Source: Limnanthes douglasii subsp. nivea | Lineage: Eukaryota; Streptophyta; Magnoliopsida; Brassicales; Limnanthaceae | DNA length: 64,000 nucleotides | Assembly: GCA_036936605.1 (NCBI GenBank) | Contig: JAUPFV010000001.1 | Location: 72,807,910-72,871,909, forward strand | Direction: 5' to 3' | Shown here: positions 11,836 through 22,671 of the stretch, piece by piece | Position numbering within the stretch: position 1 is the stretch's first letter | How the letters are laid out: every line of letters starts with the position of its first letter | Position numbers and translations under genes: made by a program | The notes under the pieces: generated by a model | What the model was told of the DNA's origin: nothing | Databases searched by the model: none | Seen by the model: only the letters and a program-made list of their open reading frames with translations

Positions 11836-13416
11836 TTGAGCACAAAACAAACCCATGTCAGTTCCAAGAAGTCTTACCGGTCCAAGTCGGTGGAGAGCTT
11901 AGAATCTGAGTCCTCCAGCAACTCCTCGAATGAGGATGAGCTTGAGGAGTCTTTGTCATCAAGAAGTGATAAGGGGAGATCCAAGAAGAAACAAAAGTTA
12001 ATTAAAAAATATTCAAGAAAAAGGGATAGGCATGGGAGACTAAAGAGGCATCTCGGAAAAGGGTCGTCTTGCAGCCACAAACATGTGGATCAGCTGCTGA
12101 TGGATCCTTTTGCTTTCCATGATGAGCCGGGTATTTTTGCAACACCTAATAAAGACACAATATATAGTCGTGGTCGGAATTAGAGGCAGTCGCCATTGTC
12201 ATCCAAGATACTGTCCAGAAATCTTCCTAAGAGGTTTGACAGTACTAAAATGGAGAAGTATGATGAGAGCAAAGATCCGGACAACCATCTGGAACAATTT
12301 AAAAACTTTATGATGAATTTTGATGATGATGACAAACTTCTTTATAGAGCCTTCTCCGAGTCTTATACGGGAAGTGCTTTGAAATGGTACAACAGCTTGC
12401 CACAAGGTTGTATCAGAAACTTTGATACGTTTTGGGTGGCCTTTCGAAGGCAGTTTGTGGGGAGTAAGGAGGTGAAGGGAAATGGAGACACTATTATCCA
12501 TTGTGCCCAAGAGCCAAATGAATCACTGAAAGACTATATAAGCCGGTTCGTAAACACTAAGAATGGGTTAGCTGATTGCTTGGAGCATGTAGCAATAGCT
12601 TATTTAAGACAAGGGTTAAACCCTAGGAATCTGGCTGATTCAGTAACCAGGTAGAAGGCCATGACTTGGGGTGGTTTATTGAATCAGGTGGGAAAATAGA
12701 TCAACGTAGATAAAACAAAGAAGACTAGGGTACACAGGCAAGTGAGGTGTGCCCCAGCTGCTCCAAGCCAGAACCAGTCCGGATACAAGGCCAAAGAAAC
12801 CGGACAAGGGCCCAGTAGGGCCAAATAAAATCAATATCACCCAAATCTAGCTCAGAGCTAGTAGTCTAGAAGGAAACGAGGACCATTGGTTCAACCAGAG
12901 TGGTTTGCTGAGTTGAAAGAGAATACGGCAACCATTTATGACAAGACAAAAGATGAAGTGCATTTTAGGAAGCCGACAACACTTCAATCTCCTAGGGAAA
13001 GTCGTAATACTTGTTTTTGCCAATATCATCATAATCTTGGCCACAACACCAAAGACTGCATCGCTTTGAAACACGAAGTGCAGAATCTTATTGAAAGGGG
13101 GAATCTGGGAGCTTATGTCAAGAGAAGAAGTGGAAATAGGCCTGACAATGCTCACCGGACTGGCCCAACAAACAATGCGGGGATGTCTGCTCCGGAAGGG
13201 GCTATTGTAATCCTTGAAAGATTTTATGTCGAATCGGAGTATTTGGATCCTGATCCAACCCAGAATAAAGTGGTGGTTATAACAGAACAATCTAAGACAG
13301 TGTCCAGACTCATAAGCTTTTTGGAGTCACTTACTATATTTGGAGGGGACACTATGACTGCGCCAACTCCTTTTTCAAGGAAGAGGCATGTCCACACTCT
13401 AGCTACTCAGTTATAG
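11836..13416 (+). pseudogene. Element A gag (capsid and zinc knuckle), broken
   Basis: Structural gag protein of a Tat-like element. A Ser-rich and then Lys/Arg-rich N-terminal stretch (11836-12183) is followed by the capsid block at 12196-12654. Its retrotransposon-gag motifs are LEQFKNFMMNFDDDDKLLYRAF, ALKWYNSLPQG and ESLKDYISRFVNTK. A Gln-rich region then leads to a zinc-knuckle region at 13010-13060 (CFCQYHHNLGHNTKDC) and a linker ending FLESLTIFGGDT. Stops at 12181, 12652 and around 12700-12880 split it. The same blocks occur in elements B, C and D, so the assignment rests on four copies. Confidence 0.85.
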
Positions 13417-13429
13417 GGAGGCATGCCTT

Positions 13430-13968
13430 CTTATCAATCCCAAATTCATTTTCCCTTCATTGTTTTTGATGAAGATGATCTAAGAGATATAGCTGGGCCT
13501 CATGAGGATATTGTGGTGATAGGAACTTCAATTGAGGGCAACGACATCAGGTGAATTCTGATTGACACTGGCAGCTCAACCAATATTCTCTTTTTAAGTT
13601 CTTATAAACAGATAAAGAATCCTGCAGTGATTCAGCATTCGAACAGATCCATTATAGGCTTCATAGGAAGCTCTGCGGATGTAATCGGAGAATTTGAGGA
13701 GGAGGTGTTGTTGGGAAAAGACCCTTTCAAGAAGATGGTCAGGGTGCTGTTCGTGGTGGTAGATTATCCCACATGTTATAATGCGATTTTTGGGAGGTCC
13801 TGGCTCTCTAGGATGCATGTTGTGGCCTCAACAGTCCATCAATATTTAAAGTATGCAGTTCAAGGACAAGTGGGAGTTGTCCGGAGCAGCCAAAAGATAG
13901 CAAGAGAATGTTATGCAACTGCAATTTCCCCTACAACTCTGGGGGCAGTCCGGATTGATGAGGATTAG
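13430..13968 (+). pseudogene. Element A aspartic protease, broken
   Basis: Retropepsin-type protease that would cut the Gag-Pol polyprotein. The active-site motif ILIDTGSS is intact at 13558-13578 (catalytic Asp codon at 13564). The family's downstream block VVVDYPTCYNAIFGRSWLSRMHVV follows at 13755-13830. An in-frame stop sits just before the active-site block (TGA at 13552), and another ends the region at about 13966. It lies between gag and reverse transcriptase as usual for Ty3/gypsy. Confidence 0.85.
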
Positions 13969-14031
13969 CAGTTGTTGGGGCCCTTTGAGGGTGAGGGTGA
14001 AATTGATGACCCCAAATAGACCCCTAGTGTT

Positions 14032-15441
14032 TTGATACCAATCAAAGAAGTTGAAACCCACTCTTTGGCTGAAGGAAGGAGTGTTAAAATTCGCTCTAAG
14101 ATGGCACCAGAATTGAAGAAAACATTGTTGTCCTTTTTTGCAGATCACCAACATGTTTTTGCTTGGTGCAATACTGATGTGACCAGAGTACCTGCAAGTG
14201 TTATATCACACAAGTTTTCTATCCGGAGGGATGTTGCACCCGTTGTGCAAAAAATAAGAGTTTTTCTAAGGAAAATGTTGATGTAATAGTTCAATAAGTT
14301 GACCTATTTACCAAGATGGGGCACATAAAGGAGTCTCAATATCCTTTATGGACAGCCAACCCAGTGTTAGTAAAGAAGAAGAATGGGAAATGGTGTATGT
14401 GTATCGACTAAACTGACCTCAACAGAGCTTTCCTAAAAGATCTTTATCCAGTCCTCCGAATAGATCAGTTGGTAGACTCTATATCTGGAAACAAGTTAAT
14501 ATCATTCATGGATGCCTTCTCCGGTTATCACCAGATACAGGTGGATCCGAAGGACCAAGAACACACTACCTTTGTTACATATAGTGATGCCTTTTGGGTT
14601 GAAAAATGTTGGGGCTACTTATCATAGGTTGGTGAACAAAACATTTGCTGATCAGATTGGGAGAAATATGGAAGTGTATATCGATGATATGATGGTGAAA
14701 AGCTTAGAAGAAGAGTTTCACCTAACTGATCTTCAAGAAACTTTTGCCAACTTGACAAAGGTTAATTTAAAATTGAATCCAGAAAAATGTGTGTTTGGGG
14801 TGCGGTCCGGAAATTTTTTAGGTTATGTAATAAGTGAAAAAGGGATACAACCCGATCCGGACCAGCTCTATGCCCTATTAAAAATGGACCCTCCTCGAAG
14901 TGTTAAAGAAATACAAAGGTTGACAGGAAGATTGGCTGCATTAAATCGTTTTATTTCAAGGTCTTCAGACAAATGTGCCCCGTTTTTTCAGACCTTCAAG
15001 GGTGCTACAGACTTCAACTGGTCTCCACAGTGTGACCAGGCATTTGATGCAATAAAGAAGCATTTGTCTTCTCCCAAAACCCTTTTTAAGCCTATTGACG
15101 GAGAAATACTATATGTATACTTGGCTATGTCAGAATGTGCTATAAGTGCAGTGCTGGTAAGAGAGGTGAACAATTATTCTCGTCTGGTGTACTACATCAG
15201 TAAGAGCCTGATAGATGCTGAGAAGAGGTGCCTAAAACTTGAGAAGCTGGCACTAGCCCTAGTAATTGCTGCTAGAAAAATGAGGCCATATTTTAAGTCT
15301 CATTCCGTCATCACCCGTACATATTTTCCTTTGAAGAATGTGCTTCAGAAAGCGGACATATCAAGTAGGATAACCAAATGGTCAGTAGAGTTGGGTGATT
15401 ATGACATTGATTTTTCCCCACGAACTGCGATTAAAGCTTAG
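14032..15441 (+). pseudogene. Element A reverse transcriptase with RNase H, broken
   Basis: Ty3/gypsy reverse transcriptase. 14032-14290 is the pre-RT linker. 14330-14580 holds LVKKKNGKWCM, a VPRIDQLVDS-like block and SFMDAFSGYHQIQVDPKD. 14580-14700 holds MPFGLKNVGATYHRLVN and the catalytic YIDDMMVK. At 14760-14860 is the LNPEKCVFGVRSGNFLGYVIS thumb block. 15100-15310 is the RT-linked RNase H (LYVYLAMSECAISAVL, YYISKSL). Stops near 14286 and 14411 and a frame change near 14575 break it. From 14585 to 15441 it is one open block. The YxDD motif is intact, so loss of function is due to the breaks only. Confidence 0.9.
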
Positions 15442-15456
15442 TCTGTTGCTGATTTC

Positions 15457-15777
15457 TTGGTAAAATTTCATTCGAACAGAAGTACTAAACAAGCTATAAA
15501 AGAGAAAACTAAAAAAGAGTGGGTTGTCCGGACAGATGGTGGATCAAGCATAATGGGTCGCGGGGCTGGGATTTGTTTAACCTCTCCGTATGGTGATAAG
15601 TTATACCAGGCTATATGCTTTGCTTTTAGGGCTTTTAACAATGAGTCTGAATATGACGCAGCTATAGCTAGTTTAAAGTTAGCTTTTCTGTGTGGGGCTA
15701 AAAGAGTTAGATTAATGAGTGATTCTCAGCTACTTATTCACCATGCTCAAGGTCAGTCCAAAGCCAAGAAGGAGTAG
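15457..15777 (+). pseudogene. Element A second RNase H (archaeal-type) domain
   Basis: A second, separate RNase H domain follows the RT-RNase H, the hallmark of Tat-lineage elements. It opens with WVVRTDGGSSIMGRGAGI (first catalytic Asp) and continues with FNNESEYDAAIASLKLA (Glu in NESEY) and RLMSDSQLLIHHAQGQ (Asp in SDSQ), so all the main acidic residues are visible. It is bounded by a stop at 15439-15441 upstream and one at 15775. The linker that leads to integrase (15780-16020) is shifted in frame once, near 15865. Confidence 0.85.
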
Positions 15778-16019
15778 TTGATCAAATACTTGTTCATTCT
15801 TAGAGAAGTAGCAGTCAACTTCAAAAATGTCAGCTATGAGCATATTCCTAGATCGGAAAACACACTGTAGACTCCCTAGCAACCATAGCATACTCTGAGT
15901 CCTACCCATGGATTCATGTACAAGAATTCCCATCCATACAACCAAATCAGAGCAAGGAAGAGGATGAGAGCTTAAGTGTACAAGTGGTTCAACCCAAAGA
16001 TTGGAGATAAACTCTTCTT

Positions 16020-17230
16020 CAATACATCTCTGATGGAATTTTGCCTCCGGAGAAGGCTATGGCCAGGAAAGTGAAACACAAAGCTCGTGGATTCTTAATC
16101 ATAATAGAGGTTCTTTATAAAAAATAGTTTAGCAGACCTCTCCTGCGTTGTTTGGGGGCTGAAGAGTCCCAATTTTTTTTATCTGAACTACATGATGGAG
16201 ATGGATCAGCACACTGTGGCTATAGAGCTCTAACCCTGAGGGTTTGTTGGTCGGATACTATTGGCCTTCCATTATGGTGGATGCTAAGGAATTGGTGAAA
16301 AAATGTGACCCATGCCAAAGATATGGTAACGAAATTCATATCCCAGCTGTTCCTATGAAGTCAATTTCTGAGCCAGTGCCTTTTGCTCGTTGGGGACTGG
16401 ATTTGGTCGGGCCTCTACCAATGGCGTCCGGAGGGTGCAAGACTATTATTGTAGCCATTGATTATTTCTCAAAGTGGATAGAAGCAGCCCCCTGGCAGGA
16501 ACTACTTCGAAAGCTGTTATAAAATTTATCTTGTCTAACATTTGTTGCAGATTTGGGGTTCCACAAAAGATAACCACATATAATGGGCCACAATTTGATA
16601 ACAAGGATATGGAGAATTTCTGTGCCTCTAGAGGCATTCAGCATTGCTTCTCTTTTCCTTTCCTCCCACAAGAAAATGGTCAAGTTGAAGTGGTAAACAT
16701 GACCATTCTGTCCGGTCTGAAAAAGAATTTAGAAGTGGCTGCAGGGAAGTGGCCAAGCTATTTGCAAAAAGTATTGTGGGCGTACTAGACTACTCCTAGA
16801 GCTGCTACACAAGAATCTACTTTTGCCTTGGCCTATGGGATGGATGCAATTACTCCTATAGAGGCAACTCTGCCAAAGAGTCCACAATTATTCTGAACAG
16901 GCCAATGAATTGGCAATCAGAAGTCAGTTGGACTTAATAGAAGAAAGAAGAGTTAAAGCTCATCTTAGAACCACCAATTACCAAGGCTTGATGAGAATCA
17001 TATTTGCTTCCAAAATCAAGATAAGGGATTTTCACTCAGGGGATAAAGTGTTAAGAAAGGTTTTCTTGCATACTAAGGAGAAGCAGTTCGACAAACTAGC
17101 TCCGAATTGGGAAGTCCCTTATGAGGTCTCCGAAAAACTTAAGCCCGTGACATATAGGCTTCAAGACAAAGATGGAAGAATCCTAAAGCACCCGTGGAAC
17201 ATTGAACACCTCCGGTTATATCTGGAATGA
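16020..17230 (+). pseudogene. Element A integrase, broken, catalytic Asp replaced
   Basis: Retroviral-type integrase. The HHCC zinc-binding region runs from HCGYRAL (16217) to CDPCQRYGNEIH (16300-16335). The core begins ARWGLDLVGPLPMASGG with the first catalytic Asp, then IDYFSKWIEA. At the second catalytic Asp the sequence reads TTYNGPQFDN, with Tyr where the family has Asp. The Glu block PQENGQVEVVN is present. The C-terminal tail VLRKVFLHTKEKQF to PWNIEHLRLYLE ends at a stop at 17228. Stops and frameshifts occur near 16125, 16240, 16520, 16787 and 16895. After the stop, a short conserved non-coding block (17270-17350, CTACCCTGGTGGC) is shared with element B. Confidence 0.88.
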
Positions 17231-17628
17231 AAGTTGTATAAATATTTACTTGTTTAAAGTCCATGTAAATATTAGGGGCATACTCTTTCCTACCCTGGTG
17301 GCGAGGAGAGGTTTTAATGAGGTGTCTGATTTTTTCAATAAAATATGACGCCTTCTTTAAATATTCGGAGTGATTTGATTACAATTCCTTTCAAGTCTTC
17401 AATTTAATACTAAGGATCTTTGACAGATCAGATTAATCTGGTTGAATGATGACCCTTAAACACATGTCATCGGAGATTTTAAACACTTTCATCTTAAAAT
17501 TTGTAAAGTAAATAAGGGCTCTTTCAACATTAGCCATTAAAATTAAAAGCAAGTATGAAACAGAGCAAAAAGTGAGTAAGATAAACCTGTTCAGGTAAAA
17601 ACCGGATAAAGATATTAAAACACAAAAA

Positions 17629-17721
17629 ATGCCTTGGCCATCCAAGGACTTTAAGTTTGAGGCTTGACCAGACTCAAACCGGACACAATTACAAAAATGC
17701 CTTGGCCATCCAAGGACTTTA
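17629..17721. repeat. Paired 25-bp repeat behind the antisense gene, element A
   Basis: The same 25 bases starting ATGCCTTGGCCATCCAAGG occur at 17629-17653 and again at 17697-17721. Each contains CCTTGG CCAT CCAAGG, able to form a six-pair hairpin. Element B has the same pair at 57064 and 57138. They lie just beyond the 3' end of the minus-strand accessory gene. Confidence 0.8.
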
Positions 17722-17789
17722 ATAAGTTCACAAAATAAAGAAAATAAAAAATATAGTTAAAAACCTCAGGGCTTATTCCCTTCGAATGT

Positions 17790-20733
17790 TCATGCGTCAT
17801 CTCCTTTCTTAAGGCCTTTGTGTTCAACACTTGAACTTTCCCCGGTTCCTTCTTCCTCATCAGTGGTATAATCGATTCCACTATAGTAGTTCTTTTTATC
17901 ACCATCTGCCAGTGTATGGAACGGGATGTCATCATACTCCACATACTCCCACAAGGGACCAAGCGTCCTCCTTGGAAACTTCTCATTAAAGAGCAGTACC
18001 ATGTCAGACTTCACTTCAGCATACATTTTCTCCAATGAATCTATCACCTCGTTGGTGTACTTGTCAATAATGGCTTGAATTCTCTGTTCCTGTTCCTTCT
18101 CTAAGTCTTCTTTCTCCTTGGTTTCCTTGGACACAGCCTCTTCAAGGGAATTCTTTTCACCGGACAAGTCTGAATAGCACTATCTTTGGTCTTCACATCT
18201 TCCTTTAAAATGGAGAGATCTTTCTCCAAACCGGAGCACTTAGTTTGGACAGCTTTCTCTGAAGTAGCCAGCCTGGTTGACAAATCTTCCTTGTCCTTCT
18301 ATAACTCTTCAAGCTCCTTATTCAGTGCCTCAATGCTCTGGTTAGCGTTAAGGAGGTTAGTTGACGGAGTCTCCTTGTCTGCATTGAGAATATTGATGAG
18401 GGTGGACTGATTTTTCACTTGCCTTTCCAAGTTAAGTACTGGTTGAATATAACCTACAAGAGTATGAGCCACAACATCGTTCTCCCCGGAGACAGTATAA
18501 GACTTGCCATTGTAAGTCACCATATTAGAAGAGCTTGAAGGATGGTAGGGGCCAACGAAGTCATCTTTCTCAGAATCATTGAAATAAAGGTCAATGTCTT
18601 AGAAGGCACTGATATCTACTCCACCAATCTCTCCTCTGATACCTTCTCCGAATTGCGATCCGGTGGGAATCTTCTCCACTAAGGTGGGATCAGTTGGGTC
18701 TTCTGGAGGTAGAGGCTCAGAAGGGCGAAGGATTATGTCTTCCCCTGAGGTGACCTTCTTCTTCTTGGCGGCCCTTTCATCGCTACTGGCTCCCCATTTA
18801 TGGTACTTCTTCAGAGGCTTTGGTGGGTTTGGTCTTTCTCATGCATCCTTGAAAGTTTCATCTTCAACCAGTTGGAGCAATGAGGCATAGATTCTTCCTT
18901 GATTCTCTCATCCTTGTTTCTCCGGACCGGTCTCTTCTGCAGCAACCTGAACTGCCTTTGCTGTAGCCTTCTTTTTCTTTCTATTTCCCTTCATTTTGCT
19001 AGGAGCTTTGGCTCTAGAGGGAAAGACCAGTTTGCCATTTTTCTTCTCTGTTCGTTTGAGGATGACAGTTGAGGGGGGGGGGGGTGTAGTCAATTCTTCC
19101 CATGAGAGATTTTCCGGCCTATGGTATTCCACAAATGAGATCTCACCAAATTGCCAAAAGTATAATAGTTGTGGAAAGCGTTCCCCCAACGTTCTGTAGC
19201 CCATGCATTCAACTTGGCACATGTAGTATTCCCCTCATCTACATAGTCGGTGTACTCCTTTGGTAATAATAAGAAGGAAGAAATGAATAATTTAGAAGTG
19301 GAATATTTGTAAGAGTAAAAAGAAGAAAATGAAAAACAAGATTGAAGAACTTACTTGTACTGTTCCACCTACTAGTCAGCATGCTGGGGTTAACCTTGGC
19401 TTTGATTTTTCTCCCATTCTCCCTTGACGCACTGATGAATAAGAACTGAATTTTCCAGTTCTTCTCTGACTCTAACAAATCATTTACCACTTTGAAATGG
19501 TCTCCCATGTTGTGGTGATAGAATGGGATGTGATGATTTTTGCACAGACTTGTCATAGCGGCAAATTTCTCCATAGGGAGAGGAATACCGGACAGCCTTG
19601 ATGCCATTATGCAGGCAAGAAGGGAGTACCATGTGTTCGGACTTAACTGGCTTGGGCAAAGTTTATTCATGTGAAAATATTTGACGATCTCTGGGTCTAA
19701 GGGGAATCTAATCCCCCAGTTGAACAGCTCGCTGTAGATGAAAATTTCATTGAGTTTTCAGTCCATCGAAGTTATTGGCGTGACTGGTATCCTCACCTTC
19801 ACTGATTTTGGGATCCCCCACTTAGTCCGGATCCAGCCCAGCTCGGCAGTATGAGTATAAACATAGTTGATGTTCTGCATGGCCAACAAGTACTTCACGT
19901 TGACCTTCTGGAAGCAAGGTCCTACCTTTCCCTCCAAGCACTCCGGAAGATCCGGATGAGTCATTCCAACCTTCACTTTGCCTTTCCCTTTCCTGTTAGA
20001 GGCAACATCCCCAGTTTTCCTTGAGGCGTCAGTTTCGAAGGGGGCTTCTTCGATACTATCTTCCATCACTTCTTCCATCATTATGGAAGGTTTATCTGTT
20101 ATTGTAGATGGAAGAGTGTCAGCTTCTGGCTCAATGGGCTGTCCAGATGGTTGAGCACCAGTTTTTTCTAGAGGCCTGGTGGCCGGTTGGGGCTCAGTTC
20201 CGGAGGATTTCGCTTGAGAAGCTACTTTAGATGCCTCTGGTCCAGAGGGATTATTTTGAGGGGCTCTTATAGAAATCTCTGATCCGGAGGTTTTGTCTTT
20301 GAATGCAGACTTAGAGGCCTCCGGTTTGGAGGACTTTGATTGTGAGGAAATTGCTTAGGCTTTCACCAAGCGAGTTGTCCGGCGTGGGTTGGATTTCTCT
20401 GGAGATTTTTCAATATCAGATCCCATGGCTATGAAACGGAGGGTTTTCTGACGCTTGATACGACTTTTTCTTGGGTAGTAGAAGGTTGGGACTCCTGAAC
20501 ACAGGAGCCTAATGGGATTGGAGAAAGACTGGGTTTAAACAACCGTTTAGGTGTTGGGTTTCTAGTGGAAGATGATCCTTGATCAGCTTCTTGGGATGGT
20601 TTCTCATATTTTTCGCCTGGAAGACTGAGAGCCCAGCAGCAATGCGCCTCTCTCGTTCAACTTTCTTTGCATTCTCTAATTCGGAAAGATTCAACCAGCC
20701 GCCTTTTACTAGAGTGTTTCTAGCCGTGAACAT
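17790..20733 (-). pseudogene. Element A accessory ORF on the antisense strand (gypsy-type transposase-like, coiled coil)
   Basis: Extra gene between integrase and 3' LTR, on the opposite strand to gag-pol. It starts at the ATG at 20733 (MFTARNTLVKG, NLSELENAKKVERE). Next comes a Ser/Pro-rich linker with acidic EEVMEDSIEEAPFETD (20081-19990), then a globular block with LAMQNINYVYTHTAELGWIRTKWG (19900-19810). The block WYSLLACIMASRLSGIPLPMEKF with HHNMGDHFKVVNDL (19660-19480) is what protein databases label a putative gypsy-type transposase domain. Basic RKKKKATAK at 18960-18930 and a long coiled coil (18523-17870) end the protein. Several stops and frameshifts are present. Function is unknown; I infer a nuclear or particle-associated accessory protein. 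Homologues lie in B and in the old element. Confidence 0.75.
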
Positions 20734-20822
20734 AAAACTAACCAAGAACAATTTTGAAAGAAAGGGTGAAATGTCTGTAAAAGAATTGCTAAGAGATGAA
20801 GATAATGAAACAGTAAAAAATA

Positions 20823-20833
20823 GTTTATATATT
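20823..20833 (-). promoter_or_regulatory. TATA-like box of the element A antisense gene
   Basis: The minus strand reads AATATATAAAC about 95 bases before the antisense ATG at 20733. Element B has TTATATAAATACC at the matching place (60162-60174, about 91 bases before its ATG). Confidence 0.5.
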
Positions 20834-21145
20834 ATAAGAAAAAAACAGCTGATACCCAGGAGAAGACGAAGAGATTCGAGTAATAATTGAAAACGGCGCT
20901 GACATGGGAAATATTAAATGCAGAGGTTACTTTTTAGGTTTAGTGGGAGCATCGATCTAGGTAAAAAACGGTTGGTAGGTCGAATCAGAATGCGACACGT
21001 GTCCCACAATCCAAAGAAAAACTCTTAGAATTCTGAGAATAAATCAGTCCGGACAAACCTCAAATCAGACACATGAACGAATCGGAAATGTCGTTACTGA
21101 CTAAGTAAGTTTTTTAGTCCTGCCAAATATTTTTTGACAAGGCCT

Positions 21146-21155
21146 AAAAAGGGGG
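21146..21155 (+). other. Element A polypurine tract
   Basis: AAAAAGGGGG ends four bases before the 3' LTR start at 21160, the usual place for plus-strand DNA priming. Confidence 0.75.
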
Positions 21156-21159
21156 CTAC

Positions 21160-21537
21160 TGATGAGTCCAGATAACTTCACCACTGCCCACTAAGATATC
21201 CGGACAAGGACAATCCATACATAAAGTGCCCACTGAACTATCCGAACAGGACAAAACTATTAAATAACTAAACACCTTTTGACTAAGCTAGGTGCTAATC
21301 AGCTTATTAAGTAAATGGATTCTTAAACTTGACCCGGTTTCATAACTTGACCCGAAAGCCCATCGGTCCATAATTAAGGGTATAAATACCCAACTACTTT
21401 CATTAATGAGGGTAATGAACATTTAATACAACCAAGCAACTTAAATCTCTCACTACGAAACACCTAAACATTTAATACTCTTAAAACTCTCCAAAACACT
21501 TGACCAAATTACCTTAATCTTAAAATAAACCACACCA
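21160..21537 (+). repeat. Element A 3' LTR
   Basis: Starts TGATGAGTCCAG; 378 bp; about 28 mismatches to the 5' LTR by eye. Confidence 0.9.
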
Positions 21538-21542
21538 AAAAT
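21538..21542. repeat. Target site duplication of element A, right
   Basis: AAAAT; pairs with AAAGT at 11165-11169. Confidence 0.6.
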
Positions 21543-21672
21543 GGATGCGAGACACGTAAAAGTTAATTCTGGTTTAATTTTGGAAATTCATGAACGTTAC
21601 CTTGAATTAAAGTCGGCCAGTTTCTGGGAACAAAAGTTCCTGCCAAATTTCGTCATGCATGAATTTCTTTAG
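21538..21672 (+). pseudogene. Accessory ORF of the old Tat-like element, second part
   Basis: Forty-three open codons from 21541 to the stop at 21670 read MDARHVKVNSGLILEIHERY and end NFVMHEFL. Removing element A and one target copy joins this in frame to CVAK at 11153-11167. The late block LKSASFWEQKFLPNF resembles the C-terminal region of the accessory protein of A and B, where a KSDMVLLFNEKFP-like stretch stands. It is therefore the natural C-terminus of the gene split by element A. Confidence 0.65.
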
Positions 21673-21860
21673 ACGACGAAAAAGAATGTTTTTTAGGATC
21701 TTCTGATGATGGTCTCTTCATATCTCCTTTTAACTAGAAAGTTACAGGTTGTTATATTCAAACTGTATTTTGTGAAGTCCTTACTTTGTTCGAGGCAATT
21801 TTGTGAAGTCTTCACTTTGTTTGGGGCGATTTTGTGAATGGTAATCTGATTTTCTTTTTT
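21673..21860. repeat. Short tandem duplication behind the old accessory ORF
   Basis: TTTTGTGAAGTCCTTACTTTG at about 21768 is repeated as TTTTGTGAAGTCTTCACTTTG at about 21800. GTTCGAGGCAATTT and GTTTGGGGCGATTT complete a unit of about 32 bases. No gene is seen. Confidence 0.6.
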
Positions 21861-21869
21861 TGTTGATTT

Positions 21870-22142
21870 TTTTATTCAAAATTAATAGTTTAAAGACCCA
21901 CTTTTATTAAAAGATCTTTAATATCCAAAATTAATAGTTAGATGCCATTTTTTGTTAATTTTTTTTTTCCAAGAACAATAGTGAGATACCAACTTTTGCT
22001 GGAAAACTCTATAAATATAAAATTAATAGTTAGACATCAATTTTTATTAGATGACTCTCTGGATCCAAATCTAATCATTGTTAGAAGATCTTTTAAATAT
22101 AAAATTAATAGTTAAAAACTGTTAAGTATGAAAATATAATAA
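21870..22142. repeat. Diverged tandem array with AAAATTAATAGTTAGA core
   Basis: Five degenerate units carry a core like AAAATTAATAGTTAGATGCC followed by A/T-rich TTTTTATTAGA and GATCTTT. They start near 21879, 21933, 21975, 22018 and 22100, so unit length varies from about 40 to 80 bases. The array ends where the 480-bp dispersed repeat begins. Confidence 0.55.
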
Positions 22143-22628
22143 TCGTTAATAGAAATTATATCATGGAACCGGTCCTAGCAGAAAATCGAAATCCATATAA
22201 ATTCTAAGCGATCAGTAAGACGTGGCCAACTGACAATGAATTATTTTACTGTTATCTTTTTTTTTTTATAGTTTTGGATAAGATCAGATGATCAATGATT
22301 CGTTAAATTGCAGAGGGAGCAGCCAATCTGTGTTAGTAATAGAAAACAAAACAAACCGCTCTTAATTTAAAGGATTGGATATGGTTACGTGCCTCTTTAT
22401 CCAATTCTATGTACTTTTTACGATATATCGGTAAATGATAGTAGCATTTTATCCAGAAAGATTATTACATTGGATTAGATCCGTCTTAATTTTTTATCAC
22501 TTGGTTAGTATAAGAATGGTGGCTTACATTTATAAACATTTGCTTTCCGATGATTGAAGAAAAATTTCCAATACAAAAACAAAAAATATAATGATTTTGT
22601 ATTAAAACATTTTAGGTACGGATTGAAT
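22143..22628 (+). repeat. Dispersed 480-bp repeat, copy 2
   Basis: Homologous along its length to 1505-1985, same orientation. It keeps the ACGTGGCCAACTGACAATGA, CAGCCAATCTGTGT and CTTTATCCAATTCTATGTAC blocks and the TATAAACATTTG string near its end. Confidence 0.75.
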
Positions 22629-22671
22629 TGAGAAGTAGATAAAATAAATAAAAAGAAATTGATTTTATATA

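Larger units (their letters stand above)
11170..21537 (+). mobile_element. Element A: full-length Tat-like Ty3/gypsy LTR retrotransposon
   Basis: The element is 10.4 kb with direct LTRs of 378 bp each (11170-11547 and 21160-21537), starting TGATGAG and ending near CACACTA/CACACCA. A primer binding site follows at 11551 and a polypurine tract lies at 21146-21155. Gene order is gag, aspartic protease, reverse transcriptase with RNase H, a second RNase H and integrase on the plus strand, then an extra ORF on the minus strand before the 3' LTR. The double RNase H and the extra 3' ORF are features known for plant Tat-lineage elements. I count about 28 mismatches between the LTRs (about 7 per cent), so it is not a recent insertion. 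All pol genes carry stops. Confidence 0.92.
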
